A stretch of DNA of 64,000 nucleotides from Parelaphostrongylus tenuis (taxonomy: Eukaryota > Nematoda > Chromadorea > Rhabditida > Metastrongylidae). The translations under genes and the position numbers were made by a program. The stretch spans positions 62,001 to 126,000 of the forward strand of contig JAHQIW010001508.1 of assembly GCA_019055375.1 (NCBI GenBank), given 5' to 3'. Below are positions 8,470 through 18,364 of this stretch, piece after piece. The notes beneath the pieces are model-generated. The model made no database searches, was not told where the DNA came from, and saw nothing but the letters and a program-made list of their open reading frames with translations. Every line of letters begins with the position of its first letter. The stretch's first letter is position 1.

Positions 8470-8630
8470 ATGAGACGATACTATGAGTGTTATCGTAAGC
8501 GAAAGTGTTATGGCAAGTGGTGTTATTGTAGCTGACGGTGTTATTGTAAGTGATAATGTTATTGCGTATGACAATTTTATGACAAGGGACAATGTTATTG
8601 TGGTTGACGATGTTATTGTAATTGACGGAG
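8470..8630 (+). repeat. Degenerate minisatellite, about 18-bp period
   Basis: Repeats of a GTTATTGTNNNTGACG-type unit (for example at 8520, 8538, 8560, 8592 and 8610). The long minus-strand open frame across it is a low-complexity shadow. Confidence 0.65.
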
Positions 8631-9825
8631 CATGACTAAGCGGCGGAGACCATTGAGGTTGCTATGTTCGCACCGAAGTAGAAGCACGGCGGCGAGATCC
8701 AGTGGGCGAGTACATAGTGCTAGCAGAGGGGTCACTACTGATTAGATATTGGAAGAATCCCTAAACCGCGGTGATGGGGTGAGCATAACCAGAGTGAGTT
8801 TGCTCCGCCACGGAAGCGCTAAGTTCCGCTCACAGTTCTATTGAGTTCATCTGAGTTGTATGAATGCAACCTTATGAAAGCAATTAGTTACAAGACGACG
8901 AGATTGTGTGGAGAGCAATAATGGATCGACAATGTACTGAGGTGAGGTGGTCCGGGTGATGTCAAACGACCGTACGGATGATGCCCAGCGATCAAAGTGA
9001 CTGTTGAGGTTGGTGACTGTTGAGGTTGGGCAGCTGGGTGCCGCCCTCGTCACTAGGACTATTTCTGTCTAAGCTCCTTGAACCTCTGCGATACCACTTG
9101 CTCTCTAAGGTCGTGGACCATCTGTGTTGCCTAAATTATCATATAATTCCCGAAAAGATAGCAAAACTCCGCTGGGACGTTTACTACAAGAGCAGTCGCT
9201 GAGCCAACCCTAGGTGGATGACTGATCGCGCTATTTACATTTCCCGTGTAATGGGAGTTTTGGCAAAAGAGACAGAGAGTGATGCAGAAAATATATTATA
9301 AAATGTATTACGCTGATAGGCTACTCCAAATAATACAAGGTACAAGCCCAAATTCATATCAGAAAAGACGATATCGAGAAGTCCCATTTGAATAAAGGTT
9401 TATCTATGGCGTGGGGACGCTCACATAGAAAGTGCATAAGATAACGACAGAATAGCTTCTATACAAAATTCATGCTGAAACCATGGAAAAGCTTGTGCAG
9501 GAAATTTAAGTAAAATTGATAAGAAAAGTGAACAACATTCGTCTTTCATGTGGAGCATGCTGTCTAGACGATCACTTCTATTCTTTTGTAAAGATAAATT
9601 GCCGTGAAAGAAGAGTGCCGCACATAGGACTCCTATAATACGATTTCTATTCTTATTTTTTTCCTTCCAGGCTAGTTTTCAATTCTTCTCAAATGATCGA
9701 ATATATGAATTTTTTTTCCTGCGAGCGGCCACATATATAGAATGACCGTTCAGCACAAAATATCAATGTAAGAAACGAGTAATTCCTTCTGCTTAGCCGT
9801 TCCGAGATCTCAATGATATTATTTA
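8631..9825. other. No recognisable gene
   Basis: Short direct repeat GTTGAGGTTGG near 9000-9030. Nothing else identified. Confidence 0.4.
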
Positions 9826-11660
9826 TTGAATACTAGCGAAGTGTACAACAATACAATTAGTAATGAAGCGTGAATATACAATATTCGAGGTGCTAACGTT
9901 TCGGCTGATCTCCTTCTTCAAGGCCTGGAAAGATCACATTGATCCACAGTCCACTACACCAAAACCTCCATAACCCTAGCACAAAACGTTAGAAACGAAT
10001 TTTGGATCGCATAGTAGAAGCTTCATTTTAAAACACTCAGCGTTTTGATGTTTTGGGTCTATCAATTATTCATTGAAGACCAGCCACTTAAGGTCAGTGC
10101 ATCAGTGGGCTGTGCCTAACACAGGCCGCAAAGATCAGTTCGAGGTATGGTTCGAGGACACGCGTGATTACGACGCACTCCTCTTTTCGGGCTCATTTTT
10201 GGACCTTCGCTATGTATACAAAAGGCTTCCAAGGTTTTACGCGCAGATGCTTTGATTCCTGAGCGAGGGTCGTGAATTTGACGCCGAACATTACTCGTGC
10301 ATGTTTTTGGTCCCTATGCGTGCCTTGTGGGCTTTTTGGATCAGAATTGCGTAACCCAACAAGGTGCTCTTTCACACGGAGGAATAGTGGTCTACCCGTT
10401 TTGCCAATGTACTCATCGCCGCATGCCTCGCAAGAGATTAGGTAAATTATACCCGATCTCATACAGTCGCCGTCTCTGCCGTTCGGACAAACTTTGCAGT
10501 CATTGGTTTCGCAGAGGCGGTCATACAGTCAGTTGCGGGCTAATTGACGCTTTTGTGTTTATGGGGGTATTTCAACCATTGCTCCCTAATTATCCAAACC
10601 TGCTGTTTTTGAGCACGGTTTAATACCTGTGCTTATTTCGTTAGAAATAAAAGGCAGAAGGAAAGGAATCCTATTTTCTACAGACTTGCCGTTTGGAGCT
10701 TAGAATTTCCTCTATATCTAACCTGAGAAGCTCCTACCGTATCGTAGCCATTAGAGATGGCTATTTTTTTCGCTCCAAGCTTAAAGATTCTACTTTGTGT
10801 TCTTTTTCTGTGCACATATTTGTCGCTGTTCGCAGCGTATTCCTCAGAAGCGCACGTTTTATGTGTGAAGGATGAGGTGATAGGTAATGAACCAATATGT
10901 TTTGTTGCTTGGTTTTCGGTACCATTTTCTATTGTAGGACTTTTTGGACAGGTTGACCTGAGCGTTCAAAAATTGGAGCCAGTTTTGCTTTCTGTTTCTC
11001 ACGGGGTGAACTTTATGTACTCTGACTGACTGTTCAGCAACTGCGAGCATTTGTCCATCTCCTCTTGGGTTGAGCAGACAAAACAGTCATCTATATACTT
11101 ACGATAGACTAACGGCCGGAGATCGATTATTGGGCGCTCCACTTAGAATACACAAACCTTAGAAGCCTTTTGGATAGATAGCAAAGGCCTAAAAATGAAC
11201 TAAAAAGAGGAGTGCCTCGCAATCACGCGTGACCTCAAACCATACCTCAGGCTAATCTTTCCGGCCTGAGTTAGGTACAGCCCACTGATGCACTGATCCT
11301 AAGCGGCTGGTCTACAATGAATAATTGATAGACCCAAAAGATCAAAACGGTAAGTCTTTTAGAATGAAGCCTTAACTATGCGATCCCAAATTCATTTCTA
11401 ACGTTTTCTGCTGGGGTTGTGGAGGTCTTGGTTTAGTGGATTGTGGATCAATATGATCTTTCCGGGCTCTGAAGAAGGCGACTCGTCAAAACGTTACCCA
11501 CCTCAAATATTATCTGATTCACGCTGCATTACTAACTGTATTGTTGTACGCTTCGCTAGTATTCAATAAATAATATCAATAACACCTCGGCACAGCTAAA
11601 TAGAAGAAACTACTCATTTATTCAAATATGCCGAGGTTAATAGATATTCGGTCTTAGGAT
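9826..11660 (-). mobile_element. Second Penelope-like element, head-to-head inverted pair, decayed
   Basis: A different, older PLE subfamily with the same architecture as the one at 3.6-7.9 kb. A 5'-truncated minus-strand copy (about 11150 down to 9826) meets a shorter plus-strand fragment (11157-11660) that starts in the last codons of the polyprotein (EAFWID, EECLAITRDL). The 3' UTRs form inverted repeats (9826-10140 against 11280-11575; shared ATTCAATAAATAATATCA, CCACTTAAGG/CCGCTTAGG). Degenerate hammerhead-like motifs lie at 9892-9924 (minus) and 11465-11498 (plus). The right end continues into a hairpin ACCTCGGCA ... TGCCGAGGT. Confidence 0.75.
10193..11150 (-). pseudogene. PLE RT/GIY-YIG remnant
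   Basis: Minus-strand fragments: the degraded YIDD region near 11090-11110, then FLNAQVNL and WYRKPSNK (10859-11050), then the GIY-YIG part IIYLISCEACGDEYIGK, TGRPLFLR, KEHL (10193-10462). Frames are broken between segments, and the RT is truncated upstream of motif C. Confidence 0.75.
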
Positions 11661-11799
11661 TTATTACAAAATATGAGAAACATTAGCTACTTTGATTTTT
11701 CATGGGGCTAGTGCATACTCAGGAAAAACTACTGAAAAACTTATTTTTTACTTGCATTTCTGATATTTTTCGGATTATTCATATTTCTTATAAATTTTA

Positions 11800-11910
11800 G
11801 GACACCGAAGCCGGCAGGTTGTAATGCCGACGGGCTTGGAGCCGAGCACCACCCTCACCACTATCAGGCGGACAACAAGAACGCTCTACGGAACTCCACA
11901 GCCAGGCTAT
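11800..11910 (-). repeat. Dispersed repeat, GATAGCCTGGCTGTGG family, copy 1
   Basis: Its reverse complement shares TAGCCTGGCTGTGG, TTCC.TA.AGCGTT and TTGTTGTCCG-like blocks with 22.29-22.51 kb. Other copies are at 21.79-22.03, 51.14-51.36 and 59.24-59.45 kb. The family is unnamed. No ORF or clear termini. Confidence 0.55.
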
Positions 11911-12033
11911 TCTTGCAAGTGCAAGAAGACGAAAAATGAATCGAATGCTAGACCTGCTGCAATACGCACAATAAAAATTGTGATAACGAGTCATGTGTAT
12001 CAAATTTTAAAAATCTTGATACTTTTCTGTTTG

Positions 12034-12745
12034 GTAGGATGAGATGGAGAAACGATCCCGTTCGCTGGACAAAAATGCTCCATAGGAATGTTATATTTGA
12101 AAACGTTCTTCTATAACGCTCCAGTGCAAGGAAAACACTTGTGTTTCACAAGCGTATATTTCTCACAGGATATAGCTGTCCCTTCAAACTGTTAGTAATC
12201 ATTCGATAGCGTAAGATTTAACAATTTCAGCGCTGTGCCTATTTTCTAGAAAGACCGTTTCTCTGTATTGTAGCATTGAAAAAAAAAGGTTGATACACAC
12301 TCGAGGGCGCGTGTTTTTTGGTTAATCTACACGCTGGGGATAGGGGCGCAGGGGGTCTGCTCGCGTTTCAACATAGTGATCGACCGATGGCGCTGATGCG
12401 CATGTGAAGTGGACTTTTGTTATGCAATTAAGATATTTTTCTCCACATTGAAAGGAAATTTCAAATTAAACGCATGATTCTGATTCTACAAGATTTTTTC
12501 TACATGCTCATATGATTCCGTGCTTCTAACGAAGTAACAGTAAAATTAGGCAGACCATGCAAAACATTATCATATTTCGGATTTTATAGCAGTATGAGAA
12601 GGCCCTCAAAAGGACGGCCAAGTATAGCACTAGCCAGAGATTCAAGCTTACGAATGATTGCTAACCTTCTTATGAAACGTTCATGTTCAGTGAAAAAGAT
12701 CGTTTCTTCATCCCGTGCTAACAAACCGAAAAGGACCGAAATTGT
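12034..12745. repeat. Foldback (long-inverted-repeat) element, copy 1
   Basis: Arms at 12034-12120 and about 12620-12715 are inverted copies (AGAAACGATC ... GATCGTTTCTTC), with the family signature CTAGCCAGAGATTCAAGCTT and GAATGATTGCTAAC on the inner right arm. Homologous to copies at 16.14, 26.18, 30.3, 50.28 and 54.37 kb. Non-coding. Looks like a long-TIR DNA transposon derivative. Confidence 0.65.
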
Positions 12746-13123
12746 CCCATTCTTTTCATCATTATGTACAGCTCGTCTTTATAAGTGACATAACGTCTAT
12801 CGGAGGAACACTACAGAATTCAATATGATGAAATTCCATTTTCCTTATTCTCACCTTACGGATTAATTAAAATTCTTTACATATTGGCTTCATAGAAAGT
12901 CATATCATATTTGGAAATTATACAAAGAGCACTGTTCCGACTTTGCGCCGTCAGCCTAAACACATTTCTGCCATCCCTCAAGCAAAGAATCAATAACGTA
13001 CTCAAAGAACTTGTCATCCTTAGATTTATAGAAACACAACAACTGCGCATCTCTTTAAGATGCGTCCAAAACAAAATGTTCTTCTAGATAAACAAATGTG
13101 CGTCAAAAGAACATTATTGTACT
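12746..13123. other. Unassigned region
   Basis: No recognisable gene. A 65-codon minus frame (12877-13074) has no supporting signal. Confidence 0.35.
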
Positions 13124-13324
13124 CAGTATCTGGAGAAACGCCTTTTAGGAGAGAATAGTAAGCGAATCAATAGCTATTTGCTATGACACCCGGCGTAATA
13201 TAAAAATAATCTAAAAAGAAAGTTCGACTGCCTTCAATCAAAATCAAGACGTAAAAGCGTCGATTTCCGCGTTAACACCGGTAAATCGGAAAATCAAGGC
13301 GCTCTAGAGAGATCGAGAGTCACT

Positions 13325-15268
13325 GTGTTAGGTGACGTAACGCTTCCGGATGATGCGCGTTCATTATTAGAATTGGGTCCAAGTTTTGCACCTAGTCAAC
13401 CCATTTCTAAATTAACCCTGTGCAGGATCGTATGCAGTCTACAAGAACTTCAAAATCAACTCTGCTACAAGGTTAGATTAGAAGGGTTAAGTAACGAAAA
13501 ACAAACAGGGACACTACCACCCATTCCCTTCCCACAAGCTTTTTACAAGGAAGAAAAACCAAATAGCGAACTCGACCCTATTTTTCGCGTTTTTTCAAGC
13601 GAAGTTCTGCAAATACTCAACCACTTTTGGCATAGAAAAATAAGCTTCAATCTGACACGCAAACAAAAACAAGGTTTGTCCCGAATCAGGGAGCTCGTAG
13701 GATCAAAAACTATCCGTCTATCCGTAGGTGATAGAGGTGGGGAATTTGTAGTAATTCCAAATCAGCTGGGTGCCGAAATAACGGAGAAACATCTTCAGGA
13801 TGTCTCCCTCTATCACCCATAATCTGAGAAGGAATATAAACTCCAATGTAAAAATCTAAACAAAGAATGGGTCAACACGGCAAGTGCAGCGGGTTTGGAA
13901 ACTTCAGTTATCTCTCCACTCAAGAACAATAATCCTACTTGTCCGGTCCTATACCTTCTCATAAAAACACATAAACTTACATCTAATGATGATCTAGAGT
14001 CAACCGATCCATCAACGTACAAGGTTAGACCTATCATCAGTTGTATAGGCGGACCAACGGATAGAATAACGTGGTTTCTAAACCTTATTTTTACTCAGGT
14101 GCTCAAATCCATACCAGCCCATCTACCCAATGCCCAAATGTTCCTAGATCACCTACGTTGCGCGAAACCAACCAACTCGCACGTAATGGAATTATTTGAT
14201 GTTACCTCACTCTATACAAACGTATCAAATGATTCTGCAATGCAAGCCATTTTCGATCTTCTAACTGAAATGAACAAAAAGTAAATATGTACGGCTTCTC
14301 AATTCAACAACTAATGGCCCTTATAAAACATTGTCTTAGCTATTCAATCTTTCGGTGGTCGGGAAAATACTTCACACAACTCAGGGGGTTAGCCAGGGTC
14401 AACGTTTAGCACCTAGTCTTGCCATCGCTTTTATGTATAAGGTGGAAGCTCCAATTCTCGTTCACCGCCCATTGCTCTACTGCCGATATATAGACGATCG
14501 TTTCATTGTCTGTTTCACACAAGAGTTGGACAAATGTGTTTTGAAGTCTTGAACGGACAGTCAGAACATATAAAATTTACGCGAGAAAATCCAAACAGGA
14601 GGTGGCTTCCATTCTTAAATATCCAGATAGAGCTTTGGATAATAGTGGCTATGGTACAAAATGGTATCGAAAACCAAGTAACAAAAACATTTTGGTCAAC
14701 CACCTTTCCTCTCATCCTTCACACATGAAAAAATCGCTAATTAAAAACATGTTTCTAACGGCTAAAAATGTGTGCACAGGAGAAGAGGAAAGGAACGAAT
14801 CATTAGACTTGGCACGAAAAATTGCCATTTCCAACGGCTACAAAACATCTGCTACTTGGAAATATTCAAAAAGTGGAATTAGGTCCCGCACCTGAATAAA
14901 GTCCCCTTCAAACTGCCATTTATATCAAACGAAATTAGTAGCGCGGTTAAAAGGTGCATAAAAAGATGCGGTCTTGAAAATTCTGTGGTAGTTATTGAAA
15001 TCCCACCTCCCACCCTACGCCATCAGCTGATCCGCAATAGACTTTATGATCGATTGTGCAACACCAAAGACTGTATGATCTGCCCTAACGGAACAGAGGG
15101 GATTGTATGAGATCGGGCACAATTTATTTACTAACATGTAAAACATGCGGGGAAGAATATATAGGCAAAACGGGTAGACCACTTTTCATCCGCATAAAAG
15201 AACACCTAGATAGTGGATCTAAAATAGATAAAACGAAACCTTTAGGTTTACATAGGGCACAGAGATAG
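13325..15268 (+). pseudogene. PLE RT/GIY-YIG polyprotein, broken by stops and frameshifts
   Basis: Order of recognisable parts: VTVLGDVTLPDDARSLLEL, the KTIRLSVGDRGGEFVVIP block, a TAA stop at about 13820, KVRPIISCIGGPTDR, motif A LFDVTSLYTN, a frameshift near 14280 in an A-rich run, motif B with lost base(s) (the ATG of AMGQ is gone), YCRYIDDRF (motif C still present), FLNIQ, WYRKPSNKN, CMICPN, and GIY-YIG (TIYLLTCKTC, EYIGKTGRPLF, KEHL) ending in an early stop at about 15268. It lacks the C-terminal EAFWI ... segment. Inactive. Confidence 0.8.
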
Positions 15269-15375
15269 AACAACAAAATCGTGTCCTTTCCTCGCTTGAT
15301 CTTCTAACTTGACCTAGGCAGCATATAAATAAAACCATCCGAATCATTCAAATAGTCTAATACTACATACACCCA

Positions 15376-15410
15376 GGCTCTGAAGAAGGCGGGTCGCCGA
15401 AACGTCAGCC
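15376..15410 (+). ncRNA. PLE hammerhead-like motif (subfamily B)
   Basis: GGCT, CTGAAGA (15380-15386), extra A, helix II GGCG-GGT-CGCC (four pairs), GAAA, AC/GT, cleavage triplet GTC, AGCC. Helix I is four Watson-Crick pairs. Compared with 7766-7800, both helix I and helix II have changed while keeping pairing, which is evidence for selection on structure. Confidence 0.65.
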
Positions 15411-15512
15411 GATCTCCTACGACTAAATTACCAACCTCGCGTCAGCTAATCAAAATAAGTTTTCTCCATTTTCATGTAACAATTAGTTATGTCGAGGTTT
15501 ATAGAAAGTCAA

Positions 15513-15907
15513 ACTTTTGAATTATTAACACTCTTGTAAGAAGTTCTTGTCCAGCAAATACGATGGAATATTCATTTGTTCTCCGCTAACAGTAAAGAAT
15601 CAGGTAGGGTTTCGGGAAACAATTAGTAAGCAATGCAGCGATACCAGCTCCTCCATTGACTTTCGTGGAATAAAGGACAAAGTGCTCGGCGATGATCGAT
15701 ATTTGAGGAGTACATTCGACAATATCAAACATCTTTAAGGATGTGATTGGAATCTTGAAGAGATTGATGGAAGGCCTAGTGAGGCAAATAGCAAGCGGAA
15801 TTGAACCAGCGATTACTCGCGCATCACAGAGCACCACCTCTAATCAAATGCTGTGTCATCTTTGAAAGTCGCCATTCAAAATAAAAATTACGAATCAATA
15901 AACATAC
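15513..15907. other. Spacer with coding-like minus frame
   Basis: An open minus frame at 15586-15837 and a plus frame at 15547-15738 both look moderately coding-like, but neither continues the helicase reading from the exon at 15908-16009 with a recognisable motif. I cannot assign it. Confidence 0.3.
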
Positions 15908-16009
15908 CATATCGATTGCCTCAATAACCTTATCCATATATGCCAACTGGCATTCATAAGGTGAAAATGGGAACATTATTTCAACACCACGGATATTTAC
16001 CGTCGTCAT
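15908..16009 (-). CDS. rtel-1: Probable first exon of an RTEL1-like DNA helicase
   Basis: 34 codons, ATG at 16009, ending at a good donor (GATATG then GTATGT). The peptide includes [18 protein letters not shown] and [10 protein letters not shown], which is the conserved N-terminal Q-motif region of the RTEL1/FANCJ/DDX11 branch of XPD-type DEAH helicases. The FPFxPYxCQxxYMxKVIE spacing fits RTEL1 best. RTEL1 unwinds D-loops, T-loops and G-quadruplexes and protects telomeres. The next expected segment (ESPTGTGKT, Walker A) was not found on the minus strand to the left, where several kilobases of PLE insertions lie. It may be a gene with a very large first intron extending out of the window, or a broken gene. 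Identification is from this short region only. Confidence 0.55.
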
Positions 16010-16135
16010 TGAGATACGAATTTTCAAAGCTGAAACTATATCCTATGACAGTTCATCAAGTGATAATAACAAGCTATAGACACAACAAAGATCATTACAT
16101 ACATATATGCATGTATATAAAACTCTTTTACGTTA

Positions 16136-16890
16136 GTCGGGAACAAATGACCAAAGGACCCTTTCCGCTATACAAGACCTTTTCAAGAGTACTAGTAATC
16201 ATTCGAAAGCTAAAATCTCTGGCTAGTGCGCCACGCAATCGTTTTTTTTTATAAAGCCTCTTTATAACGCTTCAGCGAAAGGAAAGCATTGGTCATGTGC
16301 GCATTCTCGCAGGACAGAGCTCCTCCTTTAGACAATTAGTAATCGTTCGATAGCGTAAGATCCAACGATTCTACCGCCGTGCTTATTTTCTTAAAAGGTC
16401 GCTTCTCTGCAGCGTATCAAGAAAATAAGATCGATTGCCTCACGCAAGCATTTGTTGTTCGCTAATCGACGGGATGGAGAGAAGGAGCAGGGGGAGAGGG
16501 GAGCAAAGAGGGGCTGCCCGTGGTTTCAACACGGCGATCGATCGACGGCGCCTAGCCAGCTCATATGTGAAGTGCGATATTTGTTACTCAATTAGGAATT
16601 GTTCCTTCGCTTCGAAAGAAACTCCAAATAAAACGTACAACTTTGACACTAGAAAATTTTCTCCACAAGTGAACGTGCTTTTCGTGGTTACAGCAATGTA
16701 ATAGTAGAAGCAAGGGTGGGTGTAAAATACAGGTTTATTGTGAATGTTACAGCGTTTTGAAGAGGTTCTTTTCGAAGAAAAGGCCTAGCCAGAGATTTAA
16801 GCTTTCGAATGATTACTAACGCTCTTATGAAAAGCTCTTGTGCAGCGAAAGGGAGTCGCTTCTTCATTTGCCTTTCGGATAACGAAAAAG
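16136..16890. repeat. Foldback element, copy 2 (best preserved arms)
   Basis: Arms at 16136-16260 and 16770-16890 are inverted repeats of about 120 bp: AGTAATCATTCGAAAGCT with TCTCTGGCTAG on the left, CTAGCCAGAGATTTAAGCTT and CGAATGATTACTAAC on the right. The interior of about 0.5 kb is non-coding. Open frames across it are shadows. Confidence 0.7.
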
Positions 16891-17334
16891 AGCCGTATAT
16901 ACCTATATGTGCGTACATATGGATGCATATATACATATATACTATATACATATACGAAATACACTAGAATAATGGGTAGAAAATAACAAAACAACGAATA
17001 CGCGATTTAATGTAAAATGCACACCACGAAAATATATAACGAAAAAACGAAGGAAATCAATTCCGAATAATTCCCGCCGCGACATCGATTGGCGCGAAAA
17101 CTTTTTGAATACTGCTGTCGCTCAGTTACAGAAAACGGCCGGACCAGGCATTTTCGGCTACTACTCCGACTGAAACTCGGAGAATGGATAAAAGAACCTG
17201 GGGAGAGAACGATAAACTTCATCCAAGTCAATTTTGAGGTGAACCGTGGCCGACAAGTGCGCGACAGCGCAAGGCATCACAAAACCGATAGATGACTGGA
17301 CGAGTGCAACACTGCGATCCGCTTGCGTTCATAT
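16891..17334. other. AT-rich spacer
   Basis: TATACATATG-type tract at 16895-16960, then unassigned sequence. Confidence 0.4.
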
Positions 17335-17462
17335 AAGAGAGGGAGAGAAAGAGACAGAGAGAGAGAGAGAGAAGAGACGAAAAGAGGAAGAGAAAGGGAA
17401 AAAGAAAGAGATAGGCAGAAAAAGGGTAAGAGAAAGAGAGACAGAGAGAGAAAGAGAATGCG
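17335..17462 (+). repeat. GA-rich simple repeat
   Basis: Imperfect (GA)n/(GAAA)n purine tract of about 125 bp. The overlapping open frames on both strands are low-complexity artefacts. A CT tract (29655-29712) sits near the related repeat at 29.5-30.2 kb. Confidence 0.8.
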
Positions 17463-17539
17463 ATGGTATGACGACTATTTGGAAGGATAAGTCGGCAAGA
17501 GTGGGAAGATTCGCCTAAAAAATTATAAACCGATCTCGC

Positions 17540-18345
17540 CACAGGCATCAGCGATGTCACGAAGAACACCATGAAAACCTCAGAGATTTTTTTTTGTAGA
17601 TAAATTTATGAAAAATAGACGAACAACTGGTGAGCGACCACTCCTCGAGAAGAAAACGTGTTCAGATCCGTTTGTGGTAGACAGGCTGCCGTTTCAGTGG
17701 AGCGCGGAAACCACCAACTTTTCTCATCGAATTGCCAGGAACTCCGAATATTTTCTATGATATATCGGTACTTCTTCTTGATGAGCAGTTGTGAGGGTTA
17801 CTAACTCCGTCGGGACCGTGGACTCACGGCCTCTGCATCTCTAATCAGTAACCCTGGATGGTCTGCTCCACCTCCCCAGCATCTATAGTCCCCGTTGTTC
17901 CATTGTTAGACGCAACAGCGAGTCATTGTTAGACGCAGTAGCATGCCACTGTTATAAGTAGCACGCTGGGGTCAGAGACGCAGAGGAGAGGAGGAGACCG
18001 TACAGAGTTACCTGTTAGAGACGAAGAGGTCATGGATTCATGGTCATGGGTTCTTAAAGGGTTAACAGTCTGTCGAAAGAGCATTCAAACTAGCACACCT
18101 CCACTAGGCGCGTATAGGATATATACAGAGTGGGGAAGATGAGATGATAGAGGTAGTCGTCGTCCCATAGGAATATAAGACCTCAGCACGCAAAAGTCTC
18201 GAGAAGTTTTCCATTTATAGCAGAAATCCAAAACGAACGGCTGGAAGAGTGCGCAGTCGGTCACACCGCGTGATCTCGCGCCACCAAATCGATTCCTTGA
18301 TGTCAGCCGCGCGCACTGCTCTCCCGTGCAAGACCGATTGCGGCG
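17540..18345 (+). repeat. Dispersed repeat shared with 29.5-30.25 kb
   Basis: Two blocks are shared with the region around 30 kb. 17540-17640 matches the reverse complement of 29490-29600 (GATGTCACGA.GAAC, GACGAACAACTGGT). 18058-18345 matches 29950-30240 in direct orientation (AACAGTC.GTCGAAA, AAATCCAAAA.GAACGGCTG, GATCGATTCCTTGATGT-like). The arrangement suggests a larger rearranged element. No protein recognised. Confidence 0.5.
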
Positions 18346-18364
18346 GCGGCGGCGGTCTCCAGCG

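Larger units (their letters stand above)
13124..15512 (+). mobile_element. Third Penelope-like element (subfamily B), decayed
   Basis: Starts with CAGTATCTGGAGAAACGCC, the same boundary as the 38.6-kb copy, and ends in the terminal hairpin region (ACCTCGCGTCAGCTAAT ... TCGAGGTTTATAGAAAGTC). It contains the whole coding span and a 3' UTR with a hammerhead-like motif at 15376-15410. Its protein is clearly homologous to, but distinct from, the PLE at 5.3-7.9 kb, so at least two PLE lineages have been active here. Confidence 0.8.

Noticed and set aside
17228..17572. Open frames on both strands over the GA tract
   Set aside because: Simple-sequence artefact with no splice or start context.
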